NCBI GenBank assembly: GCA_000613465.1
Contig: BAJA01000001.1
Span: 124,001 to 188,000 of the forward strand
Length of the DNA stretch: 64,000 nt
Direction of reading: 5' to 3'
From: Bacteroides nordii WAL 11050 = JCM 12987
GTDB lineage: Bacteria > Bacteroidota > Bacteroidia > Bacteroidales > Bacteroidaceae
Shown: piece after piece, positions 33,529 to 42,387 of the stretch
Layout of the letters: each line of letters begins with the position of its first letter
How positions within the stretch are numbered: the first letter of the stretch is position 1
Notes under the pieces: generated by a model
Database searches by the model: none
The model's input: only the letters and a program-made list of their open reading frames with translations
What the model was told of the DNA's origin: nothing
Position numbers and translations under genes: made by a program

Positions 33529-36375
33529 ATGAAAACCGATTCATTCGCCAACCGCCATATAGGTGTCAGCGAAAAAGACATTGAAGTGATGCTCCGCAAG
33601 ATAGGCATAAGCACTCTTGATGAACTGATTGATAAAACAATACCGGCCAATATCCGGCTCAAAGAACCATTGGCATTGCCTCCGGCTATGACCGAATATG
33701 AATTCAGCAAGCACATTGCCGAACTGGCTGGTCAGAATAAATTATTCACCACTTATATCGGAATGGGCTGGTATAATACCATTACCCCTGCCGTAATTCA
33801 GAGAAATGTGTTCGAAAACCCTGTATGGTACACCTCTTACACACCTTACCAGGCAGAAGTATCACAAGGACGCCTGGAAGCATTAATGAATTTCCAGACA
33901 GCCGTTTGCGATCTTACAGCTATGCCATTAGCTAACTGTTCCTTACTGGACGAAGCCACCGCCGCCGCAGAAGCAGTTACAATGATGTACGGACTGCGCC
34001 CACGCGATAAGCAAAAGTCGGGAGCTAATGTTGTATTCGTTGATGAGAATATTTTTCCACAAACGCTGGCTGTGATGAATACACGTGCCATACCGCAAAG
34101 CATTGAGCTACGTGTAGGCAAGTATCAGGAATTTGAACCGACTCCGGAAGTATTCGCCTGCATCCTCCAATATCCCAATTCGGACGGAAGTATTGAAGAT
34201 TATCGCAGTTTCACAGAAAAGGCACACAAGGCTGATTGTAAAGTAGCTGTAGCTGCCGATCTGTTGGGTCTTGCACTCATCGTACCTCCGGGTGAATGGG
34301 GAGCAGACATTGTATTCGGTACAACGCAAAGGCTGGGAACACCGATGTTCTATGGTGGTCCTTCAGCAGCCTATTTTGCTACCCGCGACGAATTTAAACG
34401 CAACATGCCGGGACGTATCATTGGCTGGTCAAAGGATAAATATGGAAAGATGTGTTATCGCATGGCTTTGCAAACCCGTGAGCAACATATCAAACGTGAA
34501 AAAGCTACTTCCAACATCTGTACTGCCCAGGCATTACTGGCTACAATGGCAGGATTCTATGCTGTTTATCATGGTCAACAAGGTATCACGGATATTGCAT
34601 CACGTATTCACAGTATCAGTGTTTTCCTTGAAAAAGAGATCAGCAAATTGGGATATAAACAGGTGAACAAACATTATTTCGACACGCTCCGTTTCATATT
34701 GCCCGACAATGTTTCGGCACCGCAAGTACGTACCATCGCACTCAGCAAAGAGGTGAATCTACGCTATTTCGACAATGGTGACGTTGGTTTCAGCATTGAC
34801 GAAACCACTGATATTTCTGCTGCCAATATGCTGCTTTCTATCTTCGCTATTGCTGCTGAGAAGGATTATCAGAAGATTACTGAAATCCCCGATGCTGATA
34901 CATTCTCTAAAGAACTGAAACGCCAGAGTGCATTCCTTACCCACGAAGTATTCAATAAATACCATACGGAAACGGAAATGATGCGTTACATCAAGAGACT
35001 GGACCGCAAGGATATCTCGCTTGCCCAATCTATGATTCCACTGGGTTCGTGTACCATGAAGCTGAATGCCGCCGCCGAAATGTTACCACTGAGTCGTCCG
35101 GACCTTCTGTGTATGCATCCGTTAGTACCCGAAGACCAGGCTGAGGGGTATCGTAAATTAATAGAAAACCTGAGTGATGAACTGAAAATAATTACCGGAT
35201 TTGCCGGTGTCAGCTTGCAACCGAACTCCGGTGCAGCAGGTGAATATACAGGCCTTCGTGTGATTCGCAGTTATCTCGAAAGTATCGGTCAGGGACACCG
35301 TAATAAGATTCTGATACCCGCATCGGCACATGGAACGAATCCTGCATCGGCTATACAAGCAGGTTTCACCACAATCACTTGTGCTTGCGACGAACATGGC
35401 AATGTAGAAATGAATGATCTTCGTGCCAAGGCTGAAGAAAACAAAGAAGAGTTAGCCGCCCTGATGATTACGTACCCGTCTACACATGGCATTTTTGAAA
35501 CAGAAATCGTAGAGATCTGCGATATCATCCACGCCTGTGGCGCACAAGTGTATATGGACGGTGCAAATATGAATGCTCAGGTAGGACTAACCAATCCAGG
35601 CTTTATTGGCGCGGATGTCTGTCATCTGAATCTGCATAAAACCTTTGCATCTCCCCACGGTGGTGGTGGCCCCGGTGTAGGTCCGATTTGTGTAGCCGAA
35701 CACCTGATACCATTCCTCCCAGGTCACGGATTGTTTGGTAATCCGATAAATGAAGTATCTGCCGCTCCTTTTGGTAGTGCAGGAATACTACCTATCACAT
35801 ACGGTTATATCCGCATGATGGGTACCGAAGGTTTGACTATGGCAACAAAAGCCGCTATCCTCAATGCCAATTATCTTGCTGCCTGCCTGAAAGACACGTA
35901 TGGCATCGTATATCGCGGAGCTAATGGTTTCGTAGGACACGAAATGATTCTGGAATGCCGCAAAGTACACGAGGAAACAGGAATCAGCGAGAACGACATC
36001 GCAAAACGTCTTATGGATTATGGATATCACGCTCCTACTCTCTCCTTCCCTGTTCACGGAACGCTGATGATTGAACCTACAGAAAGTGAAAGTTTGTGGG
36101 AACTGGATAATTTTGTAACCGTGATGCAAACGATATGGAAAGAAATCCAGGAAGTGAAAAATGGCGAAGCAAGCGCGGAAGATAACGTACTAATAAATGC
36201 TCCGCATCCGGAATATGAGATCGTGAACGACCACTGGGAACACAGCTATACACGTGAAAAAGCTGCCTACCCGATAGAAAGCGTACGTGAAAATAAATTC
36301 TGGGTAAATGTGGCACGCGTAGATAATACATTGGGAGACAGAAAACTGTTGCCAACAAGGTACGGTTCGTTTTAG
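33529..36375 (+). CDS. gcvP: glycine dehydrogenase (decarboxylating), P protein
   Basis: The 948-residue single-chain P protein decarboxylates glycine and passes the aminomethyl group to lipoylated GcvH. The N-terminal half starts SFANRHIGVSEKDIEVML and has GMGWYNTITPAVI; the C-terminal half has the PLP Lys in HLNLHKTFASPHGGGGPG. Length matches fused GcvP (about 950). No gcvT or gcvH is next to it. Its TAG stop (36373-36375) lies inside the left arm of palindrome D. Confidence 0.97.
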   Translation: MKTDSFANRHIGVSEKDIEVMLRKIGISTLDELIDKTIPANIRLKEPLALPPAMTEYEFSKHIAELAGQNKLFTTYIGMGWYNTITPAVIQRNVFENPVWYTSYTPYQAEVSQGRLEALMNFQTAVCDLTAMPLANCSLLDEATAAAEAVTMMYGLRPRDKQKSGANVVFVDENIFPQTLAVMNTRAIPQSIELRVGKYQEFEPTPEVFACILQYPNSDGSIEDYRSFTEKAHKADCKVAVAADLLGLALIVPPGEWGADIVFGTTQRLGTPMFYGGPSAAYFATRDEFKRNMPGRIIGWSKDKYGKMCYRMALQTREQHIKREKATSNICTAQALLATMAGFYAVYHGQQGITDIASRIHSISVFLEKEISKLGYKQVNKHYFDTLRFILPDNVSAPQVRTIALSKEVNLRYFDNGDVGFSIDETTDISAANMLLSIFAIAAEKDYQKITEIPDADTFSKELKRQSAFLTHEVFNKYHTETEMMRYIKRLDRKDISLAQSMIPLGSCTMKLNAAAEMLPLSRPDLLCMHPLVPEDQAEGYRKLIENLSDELKIITGFAGVSLQPNSGAAGEYTGLRVIRSYLESIGQGHRNKILIPASAHGTNPASAIQAGFTTITCACDEHGNVEMNDLRAKAEENKEELAALMITYPSTHGIFETEIVEICDIIHACGAQVYMDGANMNAQVGLTNPGFIGADVCHLNLHKTFASPHGGGGPGVGPICVAEHLIPFLPGHGLFGNPINEVSAAPFGSAGILPITYGYIRMMGTEGLTMATKAAILNANYLAACLKDTYGIVYRGANGFVGHEMILECRKVHEETGISENDIAKRLMDYGYHAPTLSFPVHGTLMIEPTESESLWELDNFVTVMQTIWKEIQEVKNGEASAEDNVLINAPHPEYEIVNDHWEHSYTREKAAYPIESVRENKFWVNVARVDNTLGDRKLLPTRYGSF

Positions 36376-36464
36376 TTGAAAATTGAAAGTTGAAAGTTGA
36401 AAATTAGCTGCGCTGTCACGCTGCATAGTAATTTTCAACTTTCAACTTTCAATTTTCAACTAAA
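36371..36464. repeat. intergenic palindrome D, perfect 35-bp arms of TTGAAAG units, covering both stop codons
   Basis: Arms 36371-36405 and 36430-36464 are perfect complements over 35 bases built from TTGAAAA/TTGAAAG units. The 24-bp centre reads AGCTGCGCTGTCACGCTGCA followed by TAGT. The TAG stops of gcvP (36373-36375) and of the convergent nitroreductase (36460-36462) are mirror positions in the arms. Confidence 0.97.
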
Positions 36465-37026
36465 CAACGGTTATCGTTCCCACCTTTACTCTCTTTTCTT
36501 TCATTGGAATAGAAGGATCAGGATATCCTAAGGCTACACAACCGTATACTTTGTGATTTTCGGGGACACCGAGAGAAGTGATAAATTCACGTACTTCGGG
36601 GGCATCGCATGTTGTCCCCAGCTGGTTGATCCAGCAAGAACCAATACCCAGAGAACGGGCAGCAAGAAACATATTTTCAATAGCACAGGCACAATCCATA
36701 CCTGCCCACCATTGTGTCGGTTCATTAGAAACAATTACAAGCGTTGGTGCATGATAATAACAGCAATACGTCTGGTTACATCCGCGCTCCTGCAAATGTT
36801 TATCCTCACTTTTGGTAAATGCACCTTTGATACGGGCATTTAATTCTTCGAGTTTCTCTGTATTTTGTATAGCTGTGAAATGCCATGTTTCAAGATGCAT
36901 ACCACTCGGAGCATATGTGGCAGCTTCAAGAATAGTCAGTAAATCTTCTTCAGCTACCTGTTGAGTAGTATAAGCACGTACGCTACGACGTGCTTTGATA
37001 TTTTCTAATACTTCATTTGTTTTCAT
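36460..37026 (-). CDS. nitroreductase family protein
   Basis: The 188-residue FMN-dependent nitroreductase-fold protein starts NIKARRSVRAYTTQQVAEEDL and has ATYAPSGMHLETWHF, the FMN-contact segment CAIENMFLAARSLGIGSCWI, and VYGCVALGYPDP. Two notable Cys pairs are present (CCYY, MDCACA). Such enzymes reduce nitro compounds or quinones with NAD(P)H; the natural substrate is unknown. The stop codon lies in palindrome D, convergent with gcvP. Confidence 0.92.
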   Translation of the reverse strand: MKTNEVLENIKARRSVRAYTTQQVAEEDLLTILEAATYAPSGMHLETWHFTAIQNTEKLEELNARIKGAFTKSEDKHLQERGCNQTYCCYYHAPTLVIVSNEPTQWWAGMDCACAIENMFLAARSLGIGSCWINQLGTTCDAPEVREFITSLGVPENHKVYGCVALGYPDPSIPMKEKRVKVGTITVV

Positions 37027-37101
37027 GATGAATAGTGTTTTAATTTTTATTTGTTAGAAATAAAATGATGAACTGGTTACACTACAATGTATCATACCTC
37101 A

Positions 37102-38190
37102 TCACCTTTTAACCAGCCCAATCTTCACATTCAACTTAAAGTAATATACCCCATTCTCCCGCTCCAGGAAGCCGTACTTATCTTTATCCACAGATCCTTT
37201 TTCTAAACGGGTATTCAGATAGAGAAAATCTTCAAATGTCTTTTTCTCCGCTTTATGATAACAAAGCACCTCTCCGTTTCCATCTATCAGCAAAATTCCT
37301 TCCACAGCAGAATCCGTCCCGTTATAGATCTTTGCCGGACGCATCCCCAATGCCAGAGCAAGCAGGAACTGCTTCATTTTAAATTCATAAAAACCATGTT
37401 TATTGATCAGTTCATCCTTGATTTTCAACGGATTGATTCGTTTTATCTCCTCCGTCAATTCACTGATACGTGTGATACCATCCAAATGCATAATACGTAC
37501 CATCTCTGCCAGAACACGCGGAAAGTGCAAATCTATCATCAACAGGTTGCAACGAAACACACGGTCTGCCACATCAGAATACTTTAATACACCGCCCAGG
37601 CGTTCTATCATCATCATACGCTCTGCCACTTCTGTAGGCGACTCTTCCAATGCATTTATTTTATTCACAGTAGGTACGGCAAACTTAACACCTGTCTGCT
37701 CCAATTTCAGATTGGCAGTTCGTCCGCCATCAAGCAAAGGATTCATGGCACTAAGACGTGAACGAACATTGAATCCTGTCAATGGAGCCTCAGGATGCCA
37801 GAAGGCAACAGAAAAGTCCGTACGATCATCTGTTTTTGCTTCAAGATCAAAGATACCTGCTTCATCCAGGAACTCTTCTACCCCATCAGGCGAAGTCACA
37901 TCATTTTCGGATGACGACTTGACTGCATCGAGAATTAATCCGGCCACTGTGGCAAAATCTTCCCGTGGTATTCGCTTATCTACTGTTTCGTTTACAATAT
38001 GAATTTCCTCTTTCTCAATATAATAGCGACGCGTACCATCATGCTCTTCGCGCTGTACCATTGCTACAGGCCAGCACTGTGTATCGTCTTTTTTTGCTTG
38101 CGGCGTACCCAACGAAACCTTTCCGTCTGCCAGCAAACGGAAAAAAGCATACAGTTCACTCCATTCTCTTTTTGTTGCTTCAAATGCCAT
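37102..38190 (-). CDS. HpaII-family restriction endonuclease homologue (no methyltransferase nearby)
   Basis: The 362-residue protein is close in size to R.HpaII (about 358). From memory of the family it shares EWSELYAFFRLLADGKVSLG at the N-terminus, TGFNVRSRLSAMNPLLDGG in the centre, GFYEFKMKQFLLALALGMRP, and the C-terminal GILLIDGNGEVLCYHKAEKK with FLYLNTRLEKGS. HpaII cuts CCGG. No DNA methyltransferase lies within this window, which is unusual for a type II enzyme. It starts 16 bp after a C39-like peptidase gene and is probably co-transcribed with it. Active-site residues cannot be assigned with certainty by eye. Confidence 0.75.
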   Translation of the reverse strand: MAFEATKREWSELYAFFRLLADGKVSLGTPQAKKDDTQCWPVAMVQREEHDGTRRYYIEKEEIHIVNETVDKRIPREDFATVAGLILDAVKSSSENDVTSPDGVEEFLDEAGIFDLEAKTDDRTDFSVAFWHPEAPLTGFNVRSRLSAMNPLLDGGRTANLKLEQTGVKFAVPTVNKINALEESPTEVAERMMMIERLGGVLKYSDVADRVFRCNLLMIDLHFPRVLAEMVRIMHLDGITRISELTEEIKRINPLKIKDELINKHGFYEFKMKQFLLALALGMRPAKIYNGTDSAVEGILLIDGNGEVLCYHKAEKKTFEDFLYLNTRLEKGSVDKDKYGFLERENGVYYFKLNVKIGLVKR

Positions 38191-38206
38191 ATTTAATATA
38201 TTTGTT

Positions 38207-38974
38207 TTACAGATTAATCATTTCGGGCAGTTCCTGCCAAGGGATCAACGGACGTTGTATCTCTATCTCTTTCTCCACAGGTGGTAATTTCCCAGCACGT
38301 GCTATAGCCAGTGGAATACGTGGAGTTATCACAATATACCTCCCTGTCCAGCAGCCATCAAACCAGGCCGGATTACCCCGCTCCCGCTTTATTGGAAAAC
38401 ATTGATTTTCACCCTTACTCCGCATCATAGCCGAACGCCCGGGATCGTTGATCCATACATGAGTATCATTTATACCGCGAAGCACCATCCAATGACGGTG
38501 ACTACCCGGTTGCATCAACCCATGAGACGAACCGCGATGCCTCACATTTATCAGTACGGGAATACCCTGATCAATATATGCCTTCAGCGCCCGGTAGTCT
38601 TTATTCATAAAATGCTCAGCACTCACCATATGTTCATAATACCGTGTCAACGAATCTATTTCAAAAGAATAATAGCCACCCTGTCCTATGGATGTACGCC
38701 GCTTGAAAGGAGCACGTTTTTTCAAAAAATAATTTTTCTGATACTCTACAAGCTTTGCTTCGGCTTCTGCTGCCGAACGGCAACTATCTACGGTCATCCC
38801 TTTATAATAATCAAATACCATCAATGAGGATGCCAGCGAACAATGCGCATAAGGACATCCGCTGATCTTCTGCGAATACCAGGGTAAAGGAATATCGTTG
38901 GGAGCCACTTCCTGAGCCTGAACAGAAGGCAAATGGCTTCCAATCAATAACAAACCGAGATACAGAGCTTTCAT
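38207..38974 (-). CDS. C39-family (papain-like) exported peptidase
   Basis: The 255-residue protein has a signal peptide (MKALYLGLLLIGSHLPSVQAQ) and a C39-like cysteine-peptidase domain: SGCPYAHCSLASSLMVFDYY (candidate catalytic Cys), GIPVLINVRHRGSS, and SHRHWMVLRGINDTHVWIND (His and Asn/Asp). Members process or degrade peptides outside the cytoplasm; the substrate is unknown. ATG 38974 starts the signal peptide, while an earlier ATG (38992) would coincide with the likely transcription start. It is directly upstream of the HpaII-like gene. Confidence 0.78.
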   Translation of the reverse strand: MKALYLGLLLIGSHLPSVQAQEVAPNDIPLPWYSQKISGCPYAHCSLASSLMVFDYYKGMTVDSCRSAAEAEAKLVEYQKNYFLKKRAPFKRRTSIGQGGYYSFEIDSLTRYYEHMVSAEHFMNKDYRALKAYIDQGIPVLINVRHRGSSHGLMQPGSHRHWMVLRGINDTHVWINDPGRSAMMRSKGENQCFPIKRERGNPAWFDGCWTGRYIVITPRIPLAIARAGKLPPVEKEIEIQRPLIPWQELPEMINL

Positions 38975-38998
38975 TATCACATTTCGTATCATTGTGTG

Positions 38999-39006
38999 CA
39001 AAGATA
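38999..39006 (-). promoter_or_regulatory. -7 box for C39 peptidase/HpaII-like unit
   Basis: TATCTTTG on the minus strand, 24 bp before ATG 38974. Confidence 0.7.
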
Positions 39007-39098
39007 AGGAAATCTGATAAAACAAATGGTGGACAGAAAAAACTATTTCCAATTCCAAATGTTATATAAATAGAGTTGACTACTTAAAAAATAAAATT

Positions 39099-39305
39099 AT
39101 GGATAAAAATGAAAATCTGATTAGTATCACGGAAGTCCCTGCCGGGCCCTACATCATCAAAGGTGAATTTAAGATGATTAACAAAGAAGGGAAAGAGAGT
39201 ATTTTGCAAGGAACAAACGCTTTGTGTCGTTGCGGCCACTCTAAAAACAAACCATTTTGCGACGGAACACATCGTAAAATAAATTTTGAAAAGGACAACG
39301 AATAA
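39099..39305 (+). CDS. CDGSH iron-sulfur domain protein
   Basis: A 68-residue protein with one CDGSH-type motif: CRCGHSKNKPFCDGTH, giving the 3-Cys-1-His ligand set of a [2Fe-2S] cluster. The N-terminal part (ISITEVPAGPYIIKGEFKM) forms the beta-rich base seen in single-motif bacterial CDGSH proteins. It probably acts in electron or cluster transfer in the cytoplasm. It is a single gene, divergent from the C39 peptidase and convergent with the IMPACT gene. Confidence 0.93.
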   Translation: MDKNENLISITEVPAGPYIIKGEFKMINKEGKESILQGTNALCRCGHSKNKPFCDGTHRKINFEKDNE

Positions 39306-39402
39306 GGCTACACAAATGCGTCTTTTATAAACTCCAGTGCGTGTATCAACGGAATATTTACCCGAAGAGACACGCATTCAATTTTTCTGTTCCACCAACA
39401 TG

Positions 39403-40005
39403 TTATTCTTCCTCAAGGATACGTGCAGTCTCTACTTTTTCCAAGCGTGCCCTCAGACGAGGCATCATAGAACGACGAATACGAAGCGTCATACTACAAT
39501 CCATGTCATAGGACTGTTGTAAAATTTCAGGTTCTTCTTCTTTCACAATACGCATCACATCATTCATAAAAGGATATTCAAAAAGCAAAGTCACCTCGTC
39601 ATCTACCGTTTTTTCTACAATGGTAGCCGTGGCAATGGCTTCGGCGGCAGCAGCTTTATAAGCTACGATCAATCCGCTTGTTCCCAGCTTGATTCCACCA
39701 AAATAACGAACTACAATAATAAGTATATCAGTCAGTTCATTAGAATTGATCTGTCCTAATATAGGTTTTCCGGCTGTACCGGAAGGCTCACCGTTATCAT
39801 TCGCACGAAAATCTGTTCGTTCATGTCCCAACATATAGGCATAGCATACATGACGTGCATCGTAATATTTCTTCTGATACGTTTCGAGATGTGCTTTTAT
39901 TTCTTCGTGTGTACGCACAGGCAATGCAATAGCAATAAACTTGCTACGCTTTTCGGTATAAATACCTTCGGAGGGTTCAGTAATGGTTTTGTATGTATCT
40001 TCCAT
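39403..40005 (-). CDS. YigZ/IMPACT family protein
   Basis: The 200-residue protein has the UPF0029 IMPACT N-terminal domain: RSKFIAIALPVRTHEEIKAH, KKYYDARHVCYAYMLG, NDNGEPSGTAGKPILGQI and VRYFGGIKLGTSGLIVAYK. The C-terminal DUF1949 part follows (LFEYPFMNDVMRIV). Related to a eukaryotic translation-control protein; the bacterial role is not settled. ATG 40005 was chosen because the longer frame only translates the arm of palindrome E. Confidence 0.92.
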   Translation of the reverse strand: MEDTYKTITEPSEGIYTEKRSKFIAIALPVRTHEEIKAHLETYQKKYYDARHVCYAYMLGHERTDFRANDNGEPSGTAGKPILGQINSNELTDILIIVVRYFGGIKLGTSGLIVAYKAAAAEAIATATIVEKTVDDEVTLLFEYPFMNDVMRIVKEEEPEILQQSYDMDCSMTLRIRRSMMPRLRARLEKVETARILEEE

Positions 40006-40018
40006 GCTTTTAGAATTA

Positions 40019-40088
40019 AAAATGGAAAGTTGAAAATTAAAAATTACTATGCAGCGTATTATACAGTTAATTTTCAACTTTCCATTTT
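40019..40088. repeat. intergenic palindrome E (TTGAAA-type arms, loop motif present)
   Basis: Perfect 22-bp arms 40019-40040 and 40067-40088 around 26 bp. The centre on the plus strand contains ACTATGCAGCGT, the exact reverse complement of part of the palindrome D centre. The arm follows the TAG stop of the DUF1015 gene, in the same TAG-TTGAAAA arrangement as palindrome D. Confidence 0.93.
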
Positions 40089-40091
40089 CAA

Positions 40092-41339
40092 CTAACTAAG
40101 TTTATGAATCACCAGCCCCGAACGAAGTTTCGGTTCGAACCAAGTAGTCTTCGGCGGCATGATATTGCCAGTATCAGCAATATCCATCAATTGTTTCATT
40201 GAAACAGGATAAAGTGCCAAAGCTACTTTCATTTCACCGCTATCTACACGTTTACTCAATTCTCCCAGACCACGGATACCACCTACAAAGTCGATACGCT
40301 TATCCGAACGAAGGTCTTTAATACCTAAAATTTCATCCAGAATCAAGTTGGAAGAGATAGTAACATCCAATACACCTATCGGATCGTTATCATCATACGT
40401 TCCGGCCTTCGCTGTAAGACTGTACCATTTACCATCCAGATAGAGGGCAAAATTATGCAGTGCATTCGGTTTGTAAATCTCCGTACCTTTTTCTTCTACA
40501 ACGAAATTCTTTTCGAGCGCAGTAAGGAACTGTGCAGGAGTCAAACCATTGAGATCTTTAACCACACGGTTATAATCAATAATAGTCAATTGATTGGCAG
40601 GAAAACATACCGCCATGAAATAGTTATACTCTTCATCTCCACGATGATTCGGATTCTGTTTTGCCTTCTCAGCACCTACAAGCGCGGCAGCGGCAGAACG
40701 GTGATGTCCGTCAGCAATATAGAGTGCAGGCATTTTAGCAAACTCAGCTGTGACAGAAGCGATATCCTCTGCCTGGTCTATAATCCAGAAAGTATGTCCG
40801 AAACCATCACCCGGAGCTATAAAATCGTATACAGGATTCTGAGCAGTATATTTCTTGACGATGGCATCCAGCTTCGCATTATCAGGATATGCAAAGAATA
40901 CCGGTTCAATGTTGGCATTGTTCACGCGGACATGTTTCATGCGATCTTCTTCTTTGTCACGACGGGTCAGTTCATGCTTCTTGATAATACCATTCATATA
41001 ATCAGGCACAAAAGCACCCACAACAAGTCCGTATTGTGTCTTACCATTCATTGTCTGAGCATAGATGTAATAGTTTTCTTTATCATCCTGCACCAGCCAG
41101 CCTTTGTCTTGAAACAGTTTAAAGTTATCGGCAGCTTTGATGTACACCTTCTCGTCATGCTCATCCGTACCTACAGGAAAATCTATTTCAGGCTTAATTA
41201 TATGATAGAGTGATTTCTCATTTTCACCAGCTTCTGCACGTGCTTCTTCTGAATTAAGTACATCGTAAGGACGCGAGGCAACTTGCTCCACTAATTCTTG
41301 TGGAGGACGAATACCTTTAAATGGTTTAATTGTAGCCAT
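40092..41339 (-). CDS. DUF1015 family protein
   Basis: The 415-residue protein shows the DUF1015 hallmarks: an N-terminal IKPFKGIRPP with SRPYDVLN, HELTRRDKEEDRMKHVR, the conserved YIADGHHRSAAA, EEYNYFMAVCFP, and DFVGGIRGLGEL. The family is widespread and of unknown enzymatic function; HHR and nearby acidic residues suggest an active site. In Bacteroides it lies beside serA and serC, as here (8 bp from serA), so it may be linked to serine metabolism. It is the third gene of a serC-serA-DUF1015 unit. Confidence 0.92.
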   Translation of the reverse strand: MATIKPFKGIRPPQELVEQVASRPYDVLNSEEARAEAGENEKSLYHIIKPEIDFPVGTDEHDEKVYIKAADNFKLFQDKGWLVQDDKENYYIYAQTMNGKTQYGLVVGAFVPDYMNGIIKKHELTRRDKEEDRMKHVRVNNANIEPVFFAYPDNAKLDAIVKKYTAQNPVYDFIAPGDGFGHTFWIIDQAEDIASVTAEFAKMPALYIADGHHRSAAAALVGAEKAKQNPNHRGDEEYNYFMAVCFPANQLTIIDYNRVVKDLNGLTPAQFLTALEKNFVVEEKGTEIYKPNALHNFALYLDGKWYSLTAKAGTYDDNDPIGVLDVTISSNLILDEILGIKDLRSDKRIDFVGGIRGLGELSKRVDSGEMKVALALYPVSMKQLMDIADTGNIMPPKTTWFEPKLRSGLVIHKLS

Positions 41340-41347
41340 AAGTCTTA

Positions 41348-42268
41348 TTACTTATTTACGCGGAACTTTTCGCAACCGTCTTTCAGGAAACCAACGATCT
41401 GTTGTGCAGCAGCAATGCCGGCATTGATATTGGCTTCAGCCGTTTGTGCACCCATTTTCTTAGGAGTAGAGAAATAACGTCCGGCAAAAAGTTCGGTGAA
41501 CTTAGCATTAGCAGCAGGCATAATATCGGTGATATATTTGAAGTCGGGACGATCTTCCATCAGCTGGATAAGTTCGTCTTCATTGATAACTTCCTTACGT
41601 GCAGTATTTACCAAAATAGCTCCTTTAGGCATATCCTTCAACAAAGCATAGTTGATGGAGTTCTTCGTTTCGGCAGTAGCAGGAATATGCAGAGAGACAA
41701 CATTACAGGTTTTGTAAAGTTCTTCGGCAGAATCAACCGCTTTCACACCATCTTTCTCGATTACTTCTTTCGGGCAGAATGCGTCATAAGCATAGATTTC
41801 CATACCGAAACCTTTAGCCACACGTGCTACATTGCGACCTACGTTTCCGTAAGCATGAATACCCAGTTTCTTACCCATCAGTTCAGTTCCTGATGTTCCA
41901 TTATAGAAATTACGAACTGCATATACCAACAATCCGAAAACAAGTTCGGCTACCGCGTTGGAATTCTGTCCCGGAGTGTTCATTACACATACCCCGTGTG
42001 CAGTTGCAGCAGCAAGGTCTACGTTGTCATAACCGGCTCCAGCGCGTACCACAATTTTCAGTTCTTTGGCAGCATCCAGCACTTCGGCATCTATAATGTC
42101 ACTGCGTATAATGATTGCATTGGCATCTTTTACTGCATCCAATAATTGTGCCTTTTCTGTATATTTTTCAAGTAAAGCAAGCTCGTATCCGGCTGCTTCG
42201 ATTTCTTTGCGAATACCGTCCACAGCTACTTTAGCAAACGGTTTATCGGTAGCGATAAGTACTTTCAT
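41348..42268 (-). CDS. serA: D-3-phosphoglycerate dehydrogenase (divergent active site)
   Basis: The 306-residue short-form 2-hydroxyacid dehydrogenase starts MKVLIATDKPFAKVAVDGIR. It has VVRAGAGYDNVDLAAATAHG, PGQNSNAVAELVFGLL, a nucleotide site reading HAYGNVGRNVARVAKG, and the substrate Arg in VNTARKEVIN (R224). The usual catalytic Glu and His segments are altered: the region reads TDIMPAANAKF and STPKKMGAQTAEAN, with Lys where His is expected. The position between serC and DUF1015 supports the first step of serine synthesis. ATG 42268 fits the family start. It has no ACT regulatory domain. Confidence 0.88.
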   Translation of the reverse strand: MKVLIATDKPFAKVAVDGIRKEIEAAGYELALLEKYTEKAQLLDAVKDANAIIIRSDIIDAEVLDAAKELKIVVRAGAGYDNVDLAAATAHGVCVMNTPGQNSNAVAELVFGLLVYAVRNFYNGTSGTELMGKKLGIHAYGNVGRNVARVAKGFGMEIYAYDAFCPKEVIEKDGVKAVDSAEELYKTCNVVSLHIPATAETKNSINYALLKDMPKGAILVNTARKEVINEDELIQLMEDRPDFKYITDIMPAANAKFTELFAGRYFSTPKKMGAQTAEANINAGIAAAQQIVGFLKDGCEKFRVNK

Positions 42269-42299
42269 GATTCGATGTATATAATTATAAAAAAACGAT

Positions 42300-42382
42300 T
42301 CACTACAAACTGACACAGAGTTTCATAGAGGAGACTGCTTAAAACAGAAAACTCTGTGAAACTCTGCGATACTCTGTAGTGA
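42300..42382. repeat. intergenic palindrome F (CACAGAG-type arms)
   Basis: Arms 42300-42337 and 42345-42382 pair over about 27 of 38 bases around a short 7-bp loop. It separates serC (stop 42388) from serA (start 42268). No shared loop motif. Confidence 0.8.
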
Positions 42383-42387
42383 GAATA

